Source: Altererythrobacter sp. Root672 (GTDB taxonomy: Bacteria > Pseudomonadota > Alphaproteobacteria > Sphingomonadales > Sphingomonadaceae). Taken from it: 64,000 nucleotides of DNA. A program made the position numbers and the translations under genes. Shown here one piece after another: positions 46,268 to 55,312 of the stretch. The stretch spans positions 1,860,001 to 1,924,000 of the forward strand of contig NZ_LMHH01000001.1 of NCBI RefSeq assembly GCF_001427865.1. The letters run 5' to 3'. Within the stretch, counting starts at the first letter, position 1. The number at the start of each line of letters is the position of its first letter. Below the pieces are notes generated by a model that saw only the letters and a list, made by a program, of their open reading frames with translations, was not told the origin of the DNA and searched no databases.

Positions 46268-46591
46268 ATGACCGACTTCAACGATCGCGAACGCGCCGAG
46301 GAAGCCAAGTTCGCGATGGATGCAACGACGGCCTTTCGCGTGGCCGCTCGGCGCAACCGGCTGCTGGGCCATTGGGCAGCCGAAAAGATGAGCCTGACCT
46401 CCGAAGAGACCGAGGCTTACGCCAAGGCCGTGGTCCAGGCTGACTTCGAGGAAGCCGGTGACGAGGACGTGATCCGCAAGGTCCTGGGCGATCTCACTGC
46501 CGCAGGCGTCGACGTTGACGAAACCGCTGTGCGCGTGGCGCTCGAGGAAAAGTCGGTCGAGGCCAAGCGCCAGTTGATGAGCGAGTCCTGA
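46268..46591 (+). CDS. DUF1476 protein, zeta-type inhibitor of F1Fo-ATPase
   Basis: 107 residues. The alphaproteobacterial zeta subunit blocks rotation of F1 in the hydrolysis direction. The whole protein matches the family: F-x-x-R-E-R-A-E-E-A-K-F-A, then R-R-N-R-L-L-G-x-W-A-A and D-V-I-R-K-V-L-G-D. It lies 50 bases after leuD on the same strand. Confidence 0.92.
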   Translation: MTDFNDRERAEEAKFAMDATTAFRVAARRNRLLGHWAAEKMSLTSEETEAYAKAVVQADFEEAGDEDVIRKVLGDLTAAGVDVDETAVRVALEEKSVEAKRQLMSES

Positions 46592-46601
46592 GGACACCAC
46601 G

Positions 46602-46835
46602 ATGGCCATGCCCGCCGCAGAAATCGAAGCGCTGATCAAGGTGGCGCTGCCTGGCGCGGAGGTCGTGATCGAAGACCTCGCGGGCGACGGCGATCATTAT
46701 CGCGCCCACGTCACCTCGACCGCATTTGCCGGCAAGAACCGCGTCCAGCAGCACAAGATGGTCTACGAGGCGCTCGGCGGGCGCATGGGCGGTGAGCTTC
46801 ATGCCTTGCAACTGACCACCTCGGTTCCCAACTGA
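46602..46835 (+). CDS. BolA family protein
   Basis: 77 residues, a short BolA. Such proteins pair with monothiol glutaredoxins to handle 2Fe-2S clusters. I[11 protein letters not shown], G-D-x-D-H-Y-x-A-H-V and [12 protein letters not shown] are typical. The next gene is its likely partner, grxD. Confidence 0.93.
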   Translation: MAMPAAEIEALIKVALPGAEVVIEDLAGDGDHYRAHVTSTAFAGKNRVQQHKMVYEALGGRMGGELHALQLTTSVPN

Positions 46836-46870
46836 CTTCCATACTCACTTCATCAGATCAGGCCTGCCAC

Positions 46871-47200
46871 ATGTCCGATACCAACGAGCGTCTCTCCAAG
46901 ATTGTCGGCGACAACGACGTCGTCCTGTTCATGAAGGGCACGCCCCTGTTCCCGCAGTGCGGGTTCTCCAGCCGAGCGGTGGCGATCCTCGACCATTGCG
47001 GCGTCGCTTATGAAAGCGTCGACGTGCTGCAGGACATGGAAGTGCGCCAGGGCATCAAGGCCTTTTCCGATTGGCCGACCATCCCTCAGCTCTACGTCAA
47101 AGGCGAATTCGTCGGCGGCAGCGACATCATGATGGAGATGTACCAGGCGGGCGAGCTGCAGCAGCTGCTCGACGAAGCCCAGGTCGCCAAGGCGAACTAG
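46871..47200 (+). CDS. grxD: Monothiol glutaredoxin (Grx4 type)
   Basis: 109 residues. The active site is C-G-F-S (in P-Q-C-G-F-S), with W-P-T-I-P-Q-L-Y-V and G-G-S-D-I as glutathione-binding loops. It carries a 2Fe-2S cluster and passes it on, usually with BolA, encoded just upstream. Confidence 0.97.
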   Translation: MSDTNERLSKIVGDNDVVLFMKGTPLFPQCGFSSRAVAILDHCGVAYESVDVLQDMEVRQGIKAFSDWPTIPQLYVKGEFVGGSDIMMEMYQAGELQQLLDEAQVAKAN

Positions 47201-47202
47201 CC

Positions 47203-47232
47203 AGCTTTGGCGGGCCCCTGCCCGCCAAAGCT
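47203..47232 (+). terminator. Hairpin after grxD
   Basis: Perfect 13-bp stem (47203-47215 with 47220-47232), loop of 4. No T-run follows, so it is either a weak terminator or an mRNA-stabilising end. Confidence 0.6.
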
Positions 47233-47268
47233 GCGTCTCTGACCGGTCACCGCCGTCAGTCTCGCTTT

Positions 47269-47661
47269 TCAAGAGCATTCCGGGCTTTCGGATATTTCCG
47301 TGCATGCTTGTTCGATGGCAGGGTTCCCCCTCATCTGCCGCCATGTCTGCGCGACGTCGCGAAGCTGCTTTTCCCAATCCTGGTTCGTCCCGCCGCGAAT
47401 CCGCTGCCATTCCTCGGCCGTGATATCCGGGGGCGTATCGTTGGTGAGGCCCATCGTCTGGCGCAGGCATTGACGCATTTTGGCGTAGGCCCGCTGACAA
47501 TTGGGGGAGAGATCGGAAATGTCCGGCGCCGCCTTTGCCGCTGACTGCTCGCTTTCGGGCGCACTGGTCGCCTCTTGCGGCGTTCCATGACAGGCGGCGC
47601 CTACCGTGCCCACCAACATAAGGGCGGCCGAACGGACAGCCACCCGAAAGAAGCCGGACAT
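47269..47661 (-). CDS. Hypothetical secreted or lipoprotein with Cys-containing domain
   Basis: 130 residues from ATG 47661 (longer starts at 47715 and beyond are possible). The N-terminus is a signal peptide ending at G-A-A-C, a possible lipobox. The mature part is helical with three Cys residues (N-C-Q-R-A-Y, M-R-Q-C-L, Q-A-C-T) and a final C-S. Family unknown. Confidence 0.6.
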   Translation of the reverse strand: MSGFFRVAVRSAALMLVGTVGAACHGTPQEATSAPESEQSAAKAAPDISDLSPNCQRAYAKMRQCLRQTMGLTNDTPPDITAEEWQRIRGGTNQDWEKQLRDVAQTWRQMRGNPAIEQACTEISESPECS

Positions 47662-47874
47662 CTTGCTCTTAGCCACCAGCGATGCGGGCCAAGAAGAGCG
47701 CTCGAACATGGTCATCGAATTCGGTCCTATGGCGTGGATAGTCGTCGCTACGTGAAGCGGCGTTGTGGGCTGCCGGTAGCGGCCTATTCCAACACCGTTG
47801 CGACGCAGCGAGGCCGCGGACAATACGGGAGTTTACCGAGGATCATGTCGCGAGGGCAGCCTGAACGGCGGTCG

Positions 47875-49446
47875 CTACACTCTGAATTCCCGGTCAACGC
47901 CTATAGCTTTGAGGAATGCCGGGTCGTGGCTGACAACCATCAGCGCCCCGTCGAATTCGCGTAACGCCTGCTCCAGCAGTTCGATCGACGCCAGGTCGAG
48001 GTGGTTGGTCGGCTCATCGAGGATGAGGAGCCATGGCGGCCGCTCACCCGCCAGGGTGCAGGCAAGACCCGCGCGGAGGCGCTCGCCGCCTGACAGCGTG
48101 CCGACACTCTGTTCGGCATCGCGATTGCGAAAGGCGAAGCGAGCACAGGCAGCATAAGCGTCTTGCACGTTGAGCGACGGATTGAGACGGCGGAAATTGG
48201 CCAGGATACTGGTTTCGCGATCGAGCAAGGTGACGTGCTGGTCGAGCATGGCGATCCGCCCGTCGAGCCTGCGCACCGTTCCGCCAGCCGGTTCGATAGC
48301 ACCCGCCACAACCTTAAGCAGCGTGGTCTTCCCCGCGCCGTTCGGTCCCGCGACTGCAATCCGTTCCGGCCCGCGAAGGTTCAGTGTCCAGGGCCCGAGA
48401 CGACGTTCACCGAGGTCGATCGCGACCTCGTCCAGCGACACGATTTGCGCACCGGAGGGTAGGTCACTCGGCGGCAGTGAAATGACCAGGGGCGTCAGCA
48501 CCTCGACCTTAGTGCGGGCGCCTTCCGCTTTGAGTGCGGCCTCGCTGATCGAGTTCTCACCGAGGCGACGTATCCGCCCTCCGCTGTTTTCGGCTCGTGC
48601 AGCCCGAGCGCCGAGCAGTATCTTGGGTTCCGAGCCCTTGGCCGCGAAATTTCGCCCCGCTTTGTCTCGACGGTCCTTGGCTTCGCGCTGACGCTGGGCA
48701 GTTCGCTCCGCCTCGCGGAGTGCCGCTTCCGAGCGTTCCAGGTCCTGCGCCACCCGTCTTCGCTCCGCCTCGCGTTGCGCTGCGAACGCTGTCCAGCCGC
48801 CGCCGACGATGTGGATACCGACCGGCGTCAGTTCGACGATACGGTCCATCAGTTCGAGAAGTTCGCGATCATGGCTGGCGACCAGCGCCCCGCCACTCCA
48901 GTTGCGGACCAGGGCGTGGATTGAAGCGCGGCCGGCGGCATCGAGATTGTTGGTGGGTTCGTCGAGTAGCAGCAAGTCCGGCTTTTCGATCAAGAGGCGG
49001 GCGATACCCACACGCGTGCGCTCTCCGCCCGAAAACGAACCCATCGGGCGGTCGAGGGCGATTTCCCGTGCTCCGGCGTCGGCCAGCGCGGTTTCTACGC
49101 GGGATGCCAGGGTCCAATCCGCCGCGTCGAAATCGTCCGCGTCACCCTCGCCTGCCAACACGCGCTGCAAGATGACCATGCCCGTGCCAACGCCAAGCGC
49201 ATCGCCGACCGACATTTCAGGCGGCCAGTCCTGCACAAGCATGCCGATCGACCCCGACCGCCGAACCGCGCCGGTCGCGGCATCGGTTTCTCCAGCGACG
49301 ATACGAAGCAGAGTGGACTTGCCTGAGCCGTTGCGGCCCACCAAGCCCACGCGTTCAGCCCCTACGGATAAGGTCAGGCCCTGAAATAGGACTCTGTGTT
49401 CAGGCGTCTGAGCGGAGACTGAATCGAGCGTGAGAAGAGCAGACAT
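47875..49446 (-). CDS. ABC-F family ATPase
   Basis: 523 residues from ATG 49446 (an ATG 9 codons upstream is the alternative). Two ABC domains in one chain have no membrane segments. Walker A sequences are G-R-N-G-S-G-K-S-T near 40 and G-P-N-G-A-G-K-T-T near 335; signatures are F-S-G-G-E-R and L-S-G-G-E-R, and both have L-L-D/I-L-D-E-P-T-N. A charged linker (about 225-300) separates them. ABC-F proteins act on ribosomes, some giving antibiotic resistance; which subfamily this is cannot be told. Confidence 0.92.
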   Translation of the reverse strand: MSALLTLDSVSAQTPEHRVLFQGLTLSVGAERVGLVGRNGSGKSTLLRIVAGETDAATGAVRRSGSIGMLVQDWPPEMSVGDALGVGTGMVILQRVLAGEGDADDFDAADWTLASRVETALADAGAREIALDRPMGSFSGGERTRVGIARLLIEKPDLLLLDEPTNNLDAAGRASIHALVRNWSGGALVASHDRELLELMDRIVELTPVGIHIVGGGWTAFAAQREAERRRVAQDLERSEAALREAERTAQRQREAKDRRDKAGRNFAAKGSEPKILLGARAARAENSGGRIRRLGENSISEAALKAEGARTKVEVLTPLVISLPPSDLPSGAQIVSLDEVAIDLGERRLGPWTLNLRGPERIAVAGPNGAGKTTLLKVVAGAIEPAGGTVRRLDGRIAMLDQHVTLLDRETSILANFRRLNPSLNVQDAYAACARFAFRNRDAEQSVGTLSGGERLRAGLACTLAGERPPWLLILDEPTNHLDLASIELLEQALREFDGALMVVSHDPAFLKAIGVDREFRV

Positions 49447-49647
49447 GGAAACTCGCGTGATAGGATGATGCAAAACAGGGCGCTTTCCTGGTCTGATCGA
49501 TCACGACACATGCTCCTTCGTTGACTGCCCGGCGCGAAGTAGGGCCCTCATCGCCTCTCCACAAGCTCGCCTCTCATTTCCCCGCGCGGAAACCCTTTCG
49601 CGCAGCCATCGTTTTTCGCCCGGGAGGCAAGCTGAGAAGGTTGCCAA

Positions 49648-50526
49648 ATGCGAAAAACCGTCACTTTTGCCATCGCTGCTACGATGGCCCTCGCCGCGGG
49701 TCCTGGCTTTGCGCAGGCTTCGGGGCAGCAAACGACCCAACAGGATCCTTTCGGGGTCATTTTCGGAGCCCTTTTCGGTGACCGATTGGGCAACACCTCT
49801 TCGATTGAAGCGCAGTGGGCCGCCGGGCAAACGCCACTAGCAAACCAGCGCAGCCAATTCGAAAGCCGCGTCGATAATCAAGTGCGTGCAGGAGCCGTGA
49901 GCCAACAGACCGCGGTCCGATTGAAGTCCGATTACGCAGAACTGGTTCAACTCGAAAACCGCTACGGCGCTGACCGACGCTTTACCTCGACAGAGCGGTC
50001 CGATCTCGCCGACCGCTACGGGGCTCTTACCCAGGTCCTCTCAGTGGGAGCCTATGAGGATGGCCAGACCGCCCAAACTGCCGAGATCGCTGACGGCCGG
50101 GCCGAGTTCGAGCGCCGCGTCGATGCCGGTGTCTCCGCGCGCCGCCTGAGCCGCACGCAAGGCACCCGTCTCAAGTCCGACTATGCGGCCTTGATCCGTG
50201 TGGAAGACGGCTACCTGCGCGATGGCGTAATCAGCGCTAGCGAACGCAGCGACCTGGATGCGCGCCTTGATGCGCTCGACGTCAGGGTAGGCGATACGAG
50301 CTACGGAGGCGTGACGCAGACGCCCAGAGCGCGGCTCGATGCCATTGGGCGGGCCCTGCCCTCCAGCGGCCTATCGAGCGCGGCCCAGGCGCAATTGCGG
50401 GTCGAGTACGAGGACGTCTCCCATCTGGAAGCCGCCTACGCCCAGCTCAACGCTTCGCCTCAGGACCAGGCCTATCTGGAACAGCGGCTGACGGACCTGG
50501 AAACTCGCACGCGGATACGCCGCTAA
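49648..50526 (+). CDS. Secreted protein with three internal helical repeats
   Basis: 292 residues with a signal peptide (1-24, G-F-A-Q-A). Three ~60-residue repeats follow at about 70-131, 152-213 and 230-290. The first two share F-E-x-R-V-D, then R-L-K-S-D-Y-A and S-E/S-R-S-D-L; the third is degenerate. I recognise no named family. Expressed divergently from the ABC-F gene. Confidence 0.75.
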   Translation: MRKTVTFAIAATMALAAGPGFAQASGQQTTQQDPFGVIFGALFGDRLGNTSSIEAQWAAGQTPLANQRSQFESRVDNQVRAGAVSQQTAVRLKSDYAELVQLENRYGADRRFTSTERSDLADRYGALTQVLSVGAYEDGQTAQTAEIADGRAEFERRVDAGVSARRLSRTQGTRLKSDYAALIRVEDGYLRDGVISASERSDLDARLDALDVRVGDTSYGGVTQTPRARLDAIGRALPSSGLSSAAQAQLRVEYEDVSHLEAAYAQLNASPQDQAYLEQRLTDLETRTRIRR

Positions 50527-50828
50527 AGGCGCTGCGCGCTTTTTCCAGTTCATCGCTATGTTTGGAGGGTTCTTCGGGGAGGCGGGGCCGGGAGACCGGT
50601 GGGGACCAATGGGCGGCCCCGCCTCGTTCGAAGACTTGGTTGGGTATCCAATACTTTGCACGTGGCATGCCAGTTTCGGCAAACGGCACTTTTCTGCGCG
50701 TTTCAATGGTTAACGAGGATTCGCGTTCAGCTCCACCTGTCAAGAAATCCGACAAGAAACGGTGACTGGCGCGTTAGGATTTGCCTGCCTAAACTCCGGC
50801 AAAAGGCTCGCCGTTCGGGAGAAGTGCA
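50527..50828. other. Intergenic region with a 12-bp inverted repeat
   Basis: 302 bases between two plus-strand genes. The main element is a perfect 12-bp inverted repeat (50579-50590 with 50614-50625), 23-base loop, no T-run. A 51-codon ORF from 50558 overlaps it but has no good ribosome site. The promoter of the GST gene should lie in the right half. Confidence 0.45.
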
Positions 50829-51674
50829 TTGGCGAAAGATAACACGATCACGCTTTACGATCTCCAGCTGGCGAGCGGAGCGACAATCAGCCCGTTCGTG
50901 TGGGCGACCAAATATGCCATTGCCCACAAGGGTTTCGAGATGGACATCGTGCCGGGCGGCTTCACCGGAATTCCGGAGCGTACTGGCGGCCAGACCGAGC
51001 GCTTGCCGGCGATCGTGGACGACGGCCAGTGGGTGCTAGATAGCTGGCTGATCGCAGAATACCTCGACGAGAAATATCCCCACCGCCCGACCCTGATCGG
51101 CGATCCGTCGGTCAAGGTCTGCGGGCAGATGCTCGAACAGTGGCTCTGGCAAACCGCGATCGGCCCCTGGATGACCTGCTACCTCAAGCAGTACCGCGAC
51201 CGAGCGCTGCCGCAGGACCACGGTTACGTGACGGAATCGCGCGAACGGATGTTCGGGGGGCAGAAGATCGAGGACATCATCATCGGCCGAGAAGACCGTC
51301 TTCCGCAGATTCCGCCGAAGCTGGAACTCATGCGCAATACCCTGCGCGAACACCAGTGGTTCGGCGGCGAGAGCCCGAACTACGTGGATTACCGCCTGCT
51401 CGCGGTATTCCTCTTCCTTGCCTCGGTTGCCGACATCCCAGCCCTTCCGGCCGACGATCCGCTGCGCGACTGGATCGATCGTGGCTTCGACCTCTACGGC
51501 GGGCTCGGGCGGCATCCTGGTATGTCACCGATCTTCGGCTTGCCCCGGCGCGAGAACGATCCCGAACCCTTCGTACGCGACCCCCAGGCCAACGGCCTGA
51601 CCAAGCGCAACACCGGCCCGCAGTCCACCGCCTCCGAAACGGCGCGGCTTAAGGGTGAGGCAGCAAGCGCGTGA
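50829..51674 (+). CDS. LigE/LigP-like beta-etherase family glutathione S-transferase
   Basis: 281 residues from TTG 50829 (GGGAG 8 bases upstream). N-terminal thioredoxin-like domain (about 5-85) with S-G-A-T-I-S-P-F-V-W and V-P-G-G-F-T-G-I; C-terminal helical domain to about 230, then a tail. From memory both length and the I-T-L-Y-D-L-Q-L start closely match LigE, which cleaves beta-aryl ethers of lignin with glutathione. No other lig gene is in the window, so a different glutathione substrate is possible. Its stop overlaps mscS. Confidence 0.75.
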   Translation: MAKDNTITLYDLQLASGATISPFVWATKYAIAHKGFEMDIVPGGFTGIPERTGGQTERLPAIVDDGQWVLDSWLIAEYLDEKYPHRPTLIGDPSVKVCGQMLEQWLWQTAIGPWMTCYLKQYRDRALPQDHGYVTESRERMFGGQKIEDIIIGREDRLPQIPPKLELMRNTLREHQWFGGESPNYVDYRLLAVFLFLASVADIPALPADDPLRDWIDRGFDLYGGLGRHPGMSPIFGLPRRENDPEPFVRDPQANGLTKRNTGPQSTASETARLKGEAASA

Positions 51675-52801
51675 AGATCGACTTGTGGCGCAAGCCCGTC
51701 CTTGATTGGGCGGTCAACAACCTGGTCGAAATCGCCATTGCGCTAGCGATCGCTGCGGCGGTCGTTGCCCTGCTTTACGGCATAAAGGCGCTGGTGCTGC
51801 GCGCGGTAAAGAAGCTCGGCGCGCAGAACGGCCTGACCGAAGTCTTCGCCAGTGTCGTGCGCAAGACCCGCCTGTGGTTCCTCATCGCCCTCTCGCTGCG
51901 GATGGTTCAGGGGTATCTCCACCCACCGGAGGATGTCTCCAAGACCATCGTCTTCCTGTTCACGGTAGCGGTCGCGCTGCAGGTGGCGAGCTGGGCGCGA
52001 GCGCTGATCCTCGGGGTCATCACCCAGCGGACAAGCAGCATCGAAGGCGATCCGAACAGCATGGCCAGCGCCATGGGCATCATCCGCCTGCTGGTCTCGG
52101 TGGTAGTGTTTGCGATTGCCGTGATCGTCATCCTCGACAACCTCGGCGCGAACGTAACCGGCCTCGTTGCCGGCCTAGGCATCGGTGGCATCGCCATTGG
52201 CCTTGCCGCGCAAGGGATCTTTTCCGATCTCTTCGCGGCGCTCTCGATCATCTTCGACAAGCCGTTCTGCGTCGGGGAGACGATCACTTATCAGGGCAAG
52301 GAAGGGCCGGTAACCGGCGTAGTCCAGCGCATCGGGCTCAAATCGACGCGCATACGCTCGCTCTCGGGCGATATGCGCATCATCGGAAACACGCAGCTTC
52401 TGGCGCAGGAAGTGACCAATTTCTCCGGCCGCGAGATGTTCCGTTTCCAGCTGCCGATCGGCGTGATCCACCAGACCGCCCACGACGACTTGCAGGCGAT
52501 CCCGTCGCTGCTTGAGGCCGAAGTCGACCGCCTAGGCTATCGCTTCGTTCGCGCCGGTTTGCGCGCCTTCGGTCCAAGCTCGATCGACTACGACTTCATC
52601 TTCGAAATCACCACCGACGACGTCATCGAAGCTCATGCCGCGCTGCAGGAAGTCGCGCTGGCGGTGCTGGCGCTGTTCCGAACCCGCGGCATCCGCTTTG
52701 CCTATCCCACTCAGACCAGCTTCACAGCTGCGCCTGACGGATCGCTGGTCATGCCCTACCCTGACGTCATGCCGGTTATGCACCACGAACCGGAAAGCTG
52801 A
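51671..52801 (+). CDS. MscS-family mechanosensitive channel
   Basis: 376 residues from GTG 51671 (GTGA overlap with the GST gene). Membrane helices lie at about 15-38, 60-78, 90-112 and 130-150; the pore-lining TM3 has G-L-V-A-G-L-G-I-G-G-I-A-I-G-L-A-A-Q. The beta domain (F-D-K-P-F-x-V-G-E-T-I) and C-terminal cytoplasmic domain follow. The channel releases solutes on osmotic downshock. Confidence 0.95.
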   Translation: MKIDLWRKPVLDWAVNNLVEIAIALAIAAAVVALLYGIKALVLRAVKKLGAQNGLTEVFASVVRKTRLWFLIALSLRMVQGYLHPPEDVSKTIVFLFTVAVALQVASWARALILGVITQRTSSIEGDPNSMASAMGIIRLLVSVVVFAIAVIVILDNLGANVTGLVAGLGIGGIAIGLAAQGIFSDLFAALSIIFDKPFCVGETITYQGKEGPVTGVVQRIGLKSTRIRSLSGDMRIIGNTQLLAQEVTNFSGREMFRFQLPIGVIHQTAHDDLQAIPSLLEAEVDRLGYRFVRAGLRAFGPSSIDYDFIFEITTDDVIEAHAALQEVALAVLALFRTRGIRFAYPTQTSFTAAPDGSLVMPYPDVMPVMHHEPES

Positions 52802-52891
52802 TTTCGGTCCTCCGGCAATCTTAGGGGCCGGGAATGGCTGGCTCCCGACGGCAGTGAGCGCTAGAGGCGCCACTGCTGGACGGCCCCCGAA

Positions 52892-54067
52892 ATGAACAAG
52901 AGCTACGATGTAATCATCCTCGGCGCCGGCGCAGCTGGCTTGATGTGCGCTGGCCAGGCGACCCAGCGAGGCCTTCGCGTGCTCGTGATCGAGCATGCCG
53001 AAAAGCCGGGCAAGAAGATCCTGATCTCCGGTGGCGGCCGGTGCAACTTCACCAACCTCCACACGGCGCCTGAGCGCTTCCTCTCGGCCAACCCGCATTT
53101 CGCGAAGTCGGCGCTCAGCCGCTACACTCCGCAAGATTTCCTGGCCCTCGTCGAACGCTACGGCATTGCCTGGCATGAGAAGACACTCGGGCAGCTCTTC
53201 TGCGATAAATCCGCGCAGCAGATCGTCGATCTGCTGCTCGCCGAATGCGCGGCGGGGGATGTCGAGCTCTCGTGCGGAGAGACCGTTCGGCAGGTCGAAC
53301 ATGTCGACGGGCGTTTCACCGTCACGACCGATCGGCATGTCGCCGAAGCGCCCGCGCTGGTGATCGCCACCGGGGGACCCTCCATTCCTAAAATCGGAGC
53401 GACCGCCTACGCCTATGAGCTTGCGCGCCAATTCGGCCTGAAGGTCGTCGAGCCCCGCCCTGCCCTTGTGCCGCTGACGCTTAGTGGTGAGGACGCGCTG
53501 TTCCGGGAATTGTCGGGCGTGGCGACCGAAGTCATCGCCCGCTGCGGCCCGGCCGCGTTCCGCGAGGCCGCCCTTTTCACGCATCGCGGCCTCTCGGGCC
53601 CTGCCATCCTGCAGATCTCATCCTACTGGCGCCGTGGGAGCCCGGTAGAGATCGATTTCCTGCCGAACGCGGGTACGGGATGGTTGCTTGAGACGAAGCA
53701 TCAGAACCCGCGCTCCACCTTACGTAGCACCCTGCGAGCCCAGCTACCGGACCGACTGGCTGATGCCTTGAGCGACCGCCTGAAGCTCGAAGGGCCGCTC
53801 GCCAATGTGACCGATGCGGCATTGCAGAGCGCTGAAACCCAACTCGGTAGCTGGAACTTTCAACCCAATGGAAGCGAAGGCTTCGCCAAAGCCGAGGTAA
53901 CGGCAGGGGGCATCAGCACGGCCGAGCTGTCGTCGAAGACGATGGAAGCCAAACGGGTGCCGGGCCTCTACGTCATAGGTGAGGCGGTGGACGTCACCGG
54001 CTGGCTCGGTGGCTATAACTTCCAGTGGGCCTGGGCCAGCGCCTGGGCGGCGGCACAAGCCTTTTAA
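52892..54067 (+). CDS. BaiN/HI0933-family FAD-dependent oxidoreductase
   Basis: 391 residues. FAD-binding G-A-G-A-A-G-L at 10-16, then G-K-K-I-L-I-S-G-G-G-R-C-N-F-T-N near 40-55, which is the family hallmark, and the C-terminal G-E-A-V-D-V-T-G-W-L-G-G-Y-N-F-Q-W-A. BaiN is a flavoprotein linked to bile-acid dehydroxylation; most homologues have unknown substrates. Confidence 0.93.
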   Translation: MNKSYDVIILGAGAAGLMCAGQATQRGLRVLVIEHAEKPGKKILISGGGRCNFTNLHTAPERFLSANPHFAKSALSRYTPQDFLALVERYGIAWHEKTLGQLFCDKSAQQIVDLLLAECAAGDVELSCGETVRQVEHVDGRFTVTTDRHVAEAPALVIATGGPSIPKIGATAYAYELARQFGLKVVEPRPALVPLTLSGEDALFRELSGVATEVIARCGPAAFREAALFTHRGLSGPAILQISSYWRRGSPVEIDFLPNAGTGWLLETKHQNPRSTLRSTLRAQLPDRLADALSDRLKLEGPLANVTDAALQSAETQLGSWNFQPNGSEGFAKAEVTAGGISTAELSSKTMEAKRVPGLYVIGEAVDVTGWLGGYNFQWAWASAWAAAQAF

Positions 54068-54177
54068 GGGCGGAACGCCGAACCGTTCCGGAGCCGCCGC
54101 AAGTCGTTCATTTCCTGCCGCATTGTTGCCACCATGTCTCAATAGCCATCGAGTGGCAGACACAGAAGGGCGAGCCT

Positions 54178-54369
54178 ATGCGATGGAAACGGAGTCTCGA
54201 GCACCTTGAGCGTCGGATAGACCGGTACTACCGCCTCGCCGCCGCCGCCAAGCTCCCCGATATACGCCAACGCTATATCGAACTGGCGCGCCGCTATCGC
54301 GTACTCTGGGTCGAAGCCCTGACCTTTGGCAATTTGGATCAGCGGGCTTTAAGGCCGAGCCTCACCTGA
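54178..54369 (+). CDS. Small hypothetical helical protein
   Basis: 63 residues from ATG 54178 (AAGGGCGAG upstream). Very basic and helical (E-H-L-E-R-R-I-D-R-Y-Y-R), no membrane segment. It overlaps the end of the aroE-like gene by 8 bases in convergent orientation. No family recognised; it could be a chance ORF. Confidence 0.5.
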   Translation: MRWKRSLEHLERRIDRYYRLAAAAKLPDIRQRYIELARRYRVLWVEALTFGNLDQRALRPSLT

Positions 54370-55240
54370 TCGCGAGAAACCGCTCTCGCATGCGAGATCC
54401 ATCCGCTTTGTGGCCGGTAAAGATCTCAAACGCTCCCGCCGCCTGAAACACCGCCATCCCGCCTCCATCGAGCACAGCACAACCAATCGCACTCGCCTTC
54501 TGCAGGAGCATGGTTTCGAGCGGGAAGTACACGATGTCTGAAACCCAGTGGTCGGGTCGCAACAAGTCCACCGGGATAGGCGTTCCGGGATAGCCCGCCA
54601 TGCCAACAGGGGTGGCATTGATAATCCCGTCGGCCTGAGACACGTCCGCGCGGATGTCGCCAGACACTCGCGCACGCTCTATTCCAAAGGCGTGCCGAAG
54701 TGCTTCGCAGAGCTGTTCGGCTCGAGTTTCCTGGGGGTCGTGCAATATGACGGTATTGGCGCCCATTTCGAGCATCGCATAGGCCGTCGCCGCCCCAGCG
54801 CCTCCAGCACCCGCCTGGAAGACCACTTTCACGCCCGCTGAAGGCAGGCCGTTGCGGAAGCTCTCCGCAAAACCCGTCACGTCGGTGTTGAAGCCAAGTC
54901 GCTTGCCGTTGCGGAATGCGATTGTGTTTACTGCCCCTACCCGCTCGGCACCGGACGAAAGCTCGTCCAGAAGTGGAATGACCGCCTGCTTGTAGGGGTG
55001 TGTCACATTGATGCCTGAAAACCCGGAGGCTTGCAGAGTCTCAAGGAAAACCGGGAGGTCCTGCTCAGTCATCCCGAGCGCGGCGAAATCGAACAGCTTG
55101 TAAACTAACGGAATGCCCTGCGCGCTGGCCTCGTCTTCATGCATCTGGGGAGAACGGGAGAGCTGGATGTCCCGCCCCAGCAGGCCAACCAAGACTTGCT
55201 CTGGCGATCCGAACTCAGGCAGGCGATCGAACTCTTCCAA
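54362..55240 (-). CDS. Shikimate/quinate dehydrogenase (AroE family)
   Basis: 292 residues. N-terminal substrate domain with S-R-S-P near 29 and the catalytic Lys in N-V-T-H-P-Y-K near 81; N-T-D-V-T-G-F near 118; nucleotide motif G-A-G-G-A-G near 144. It could be the biosynthetic AroE, but the M-H-E-D-E-A start and position in the quinate-type cluster favour a catabolic quinate/shikimate dehydrogenase. Last gene of the cluster in transcription order. Confidence 0.87.
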   Translation of the reverse strand: MEEFDRLPEFGSPEQVLVGLLGRDIQLSRSPQMHEDEASAQGIPLVYKLFDFAALGMTEQDLPVFLETLQASGFSGINVTHPYKQAVIPLLDELSSGAERVGAVNTIAFRNGKRLGFNTDVTGFAESFRNGLPSAGVKVVFQAGAGGAGAATAYAMLEMGANTVILHDPQETRAEQLCEALRHAFGIERARVSGDIRADVSQADGIINATPVGMAGYPGTPIPVDLLRPDHWVSDIVYFPLETMLLQKASAIGCAVLDGGGMAVFQAAGAFEIFTGHKADGSRMRERFLAIR

Positions 55241-55312
55241 TGATTTTCTCCGGAACGAGAATGCTCGCGGTGAAAAGAGCGCTCAGCCATCTAGGCCGAG
55301 CGCTCTCCCCCC

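Noticed and set aside
50558-50713. 51-codon ORF before the LigE-like gene
   Set aside because: Runs through a GC hairpin, no good ribosome site, no recognisable sequence; could be revisited with expression data.
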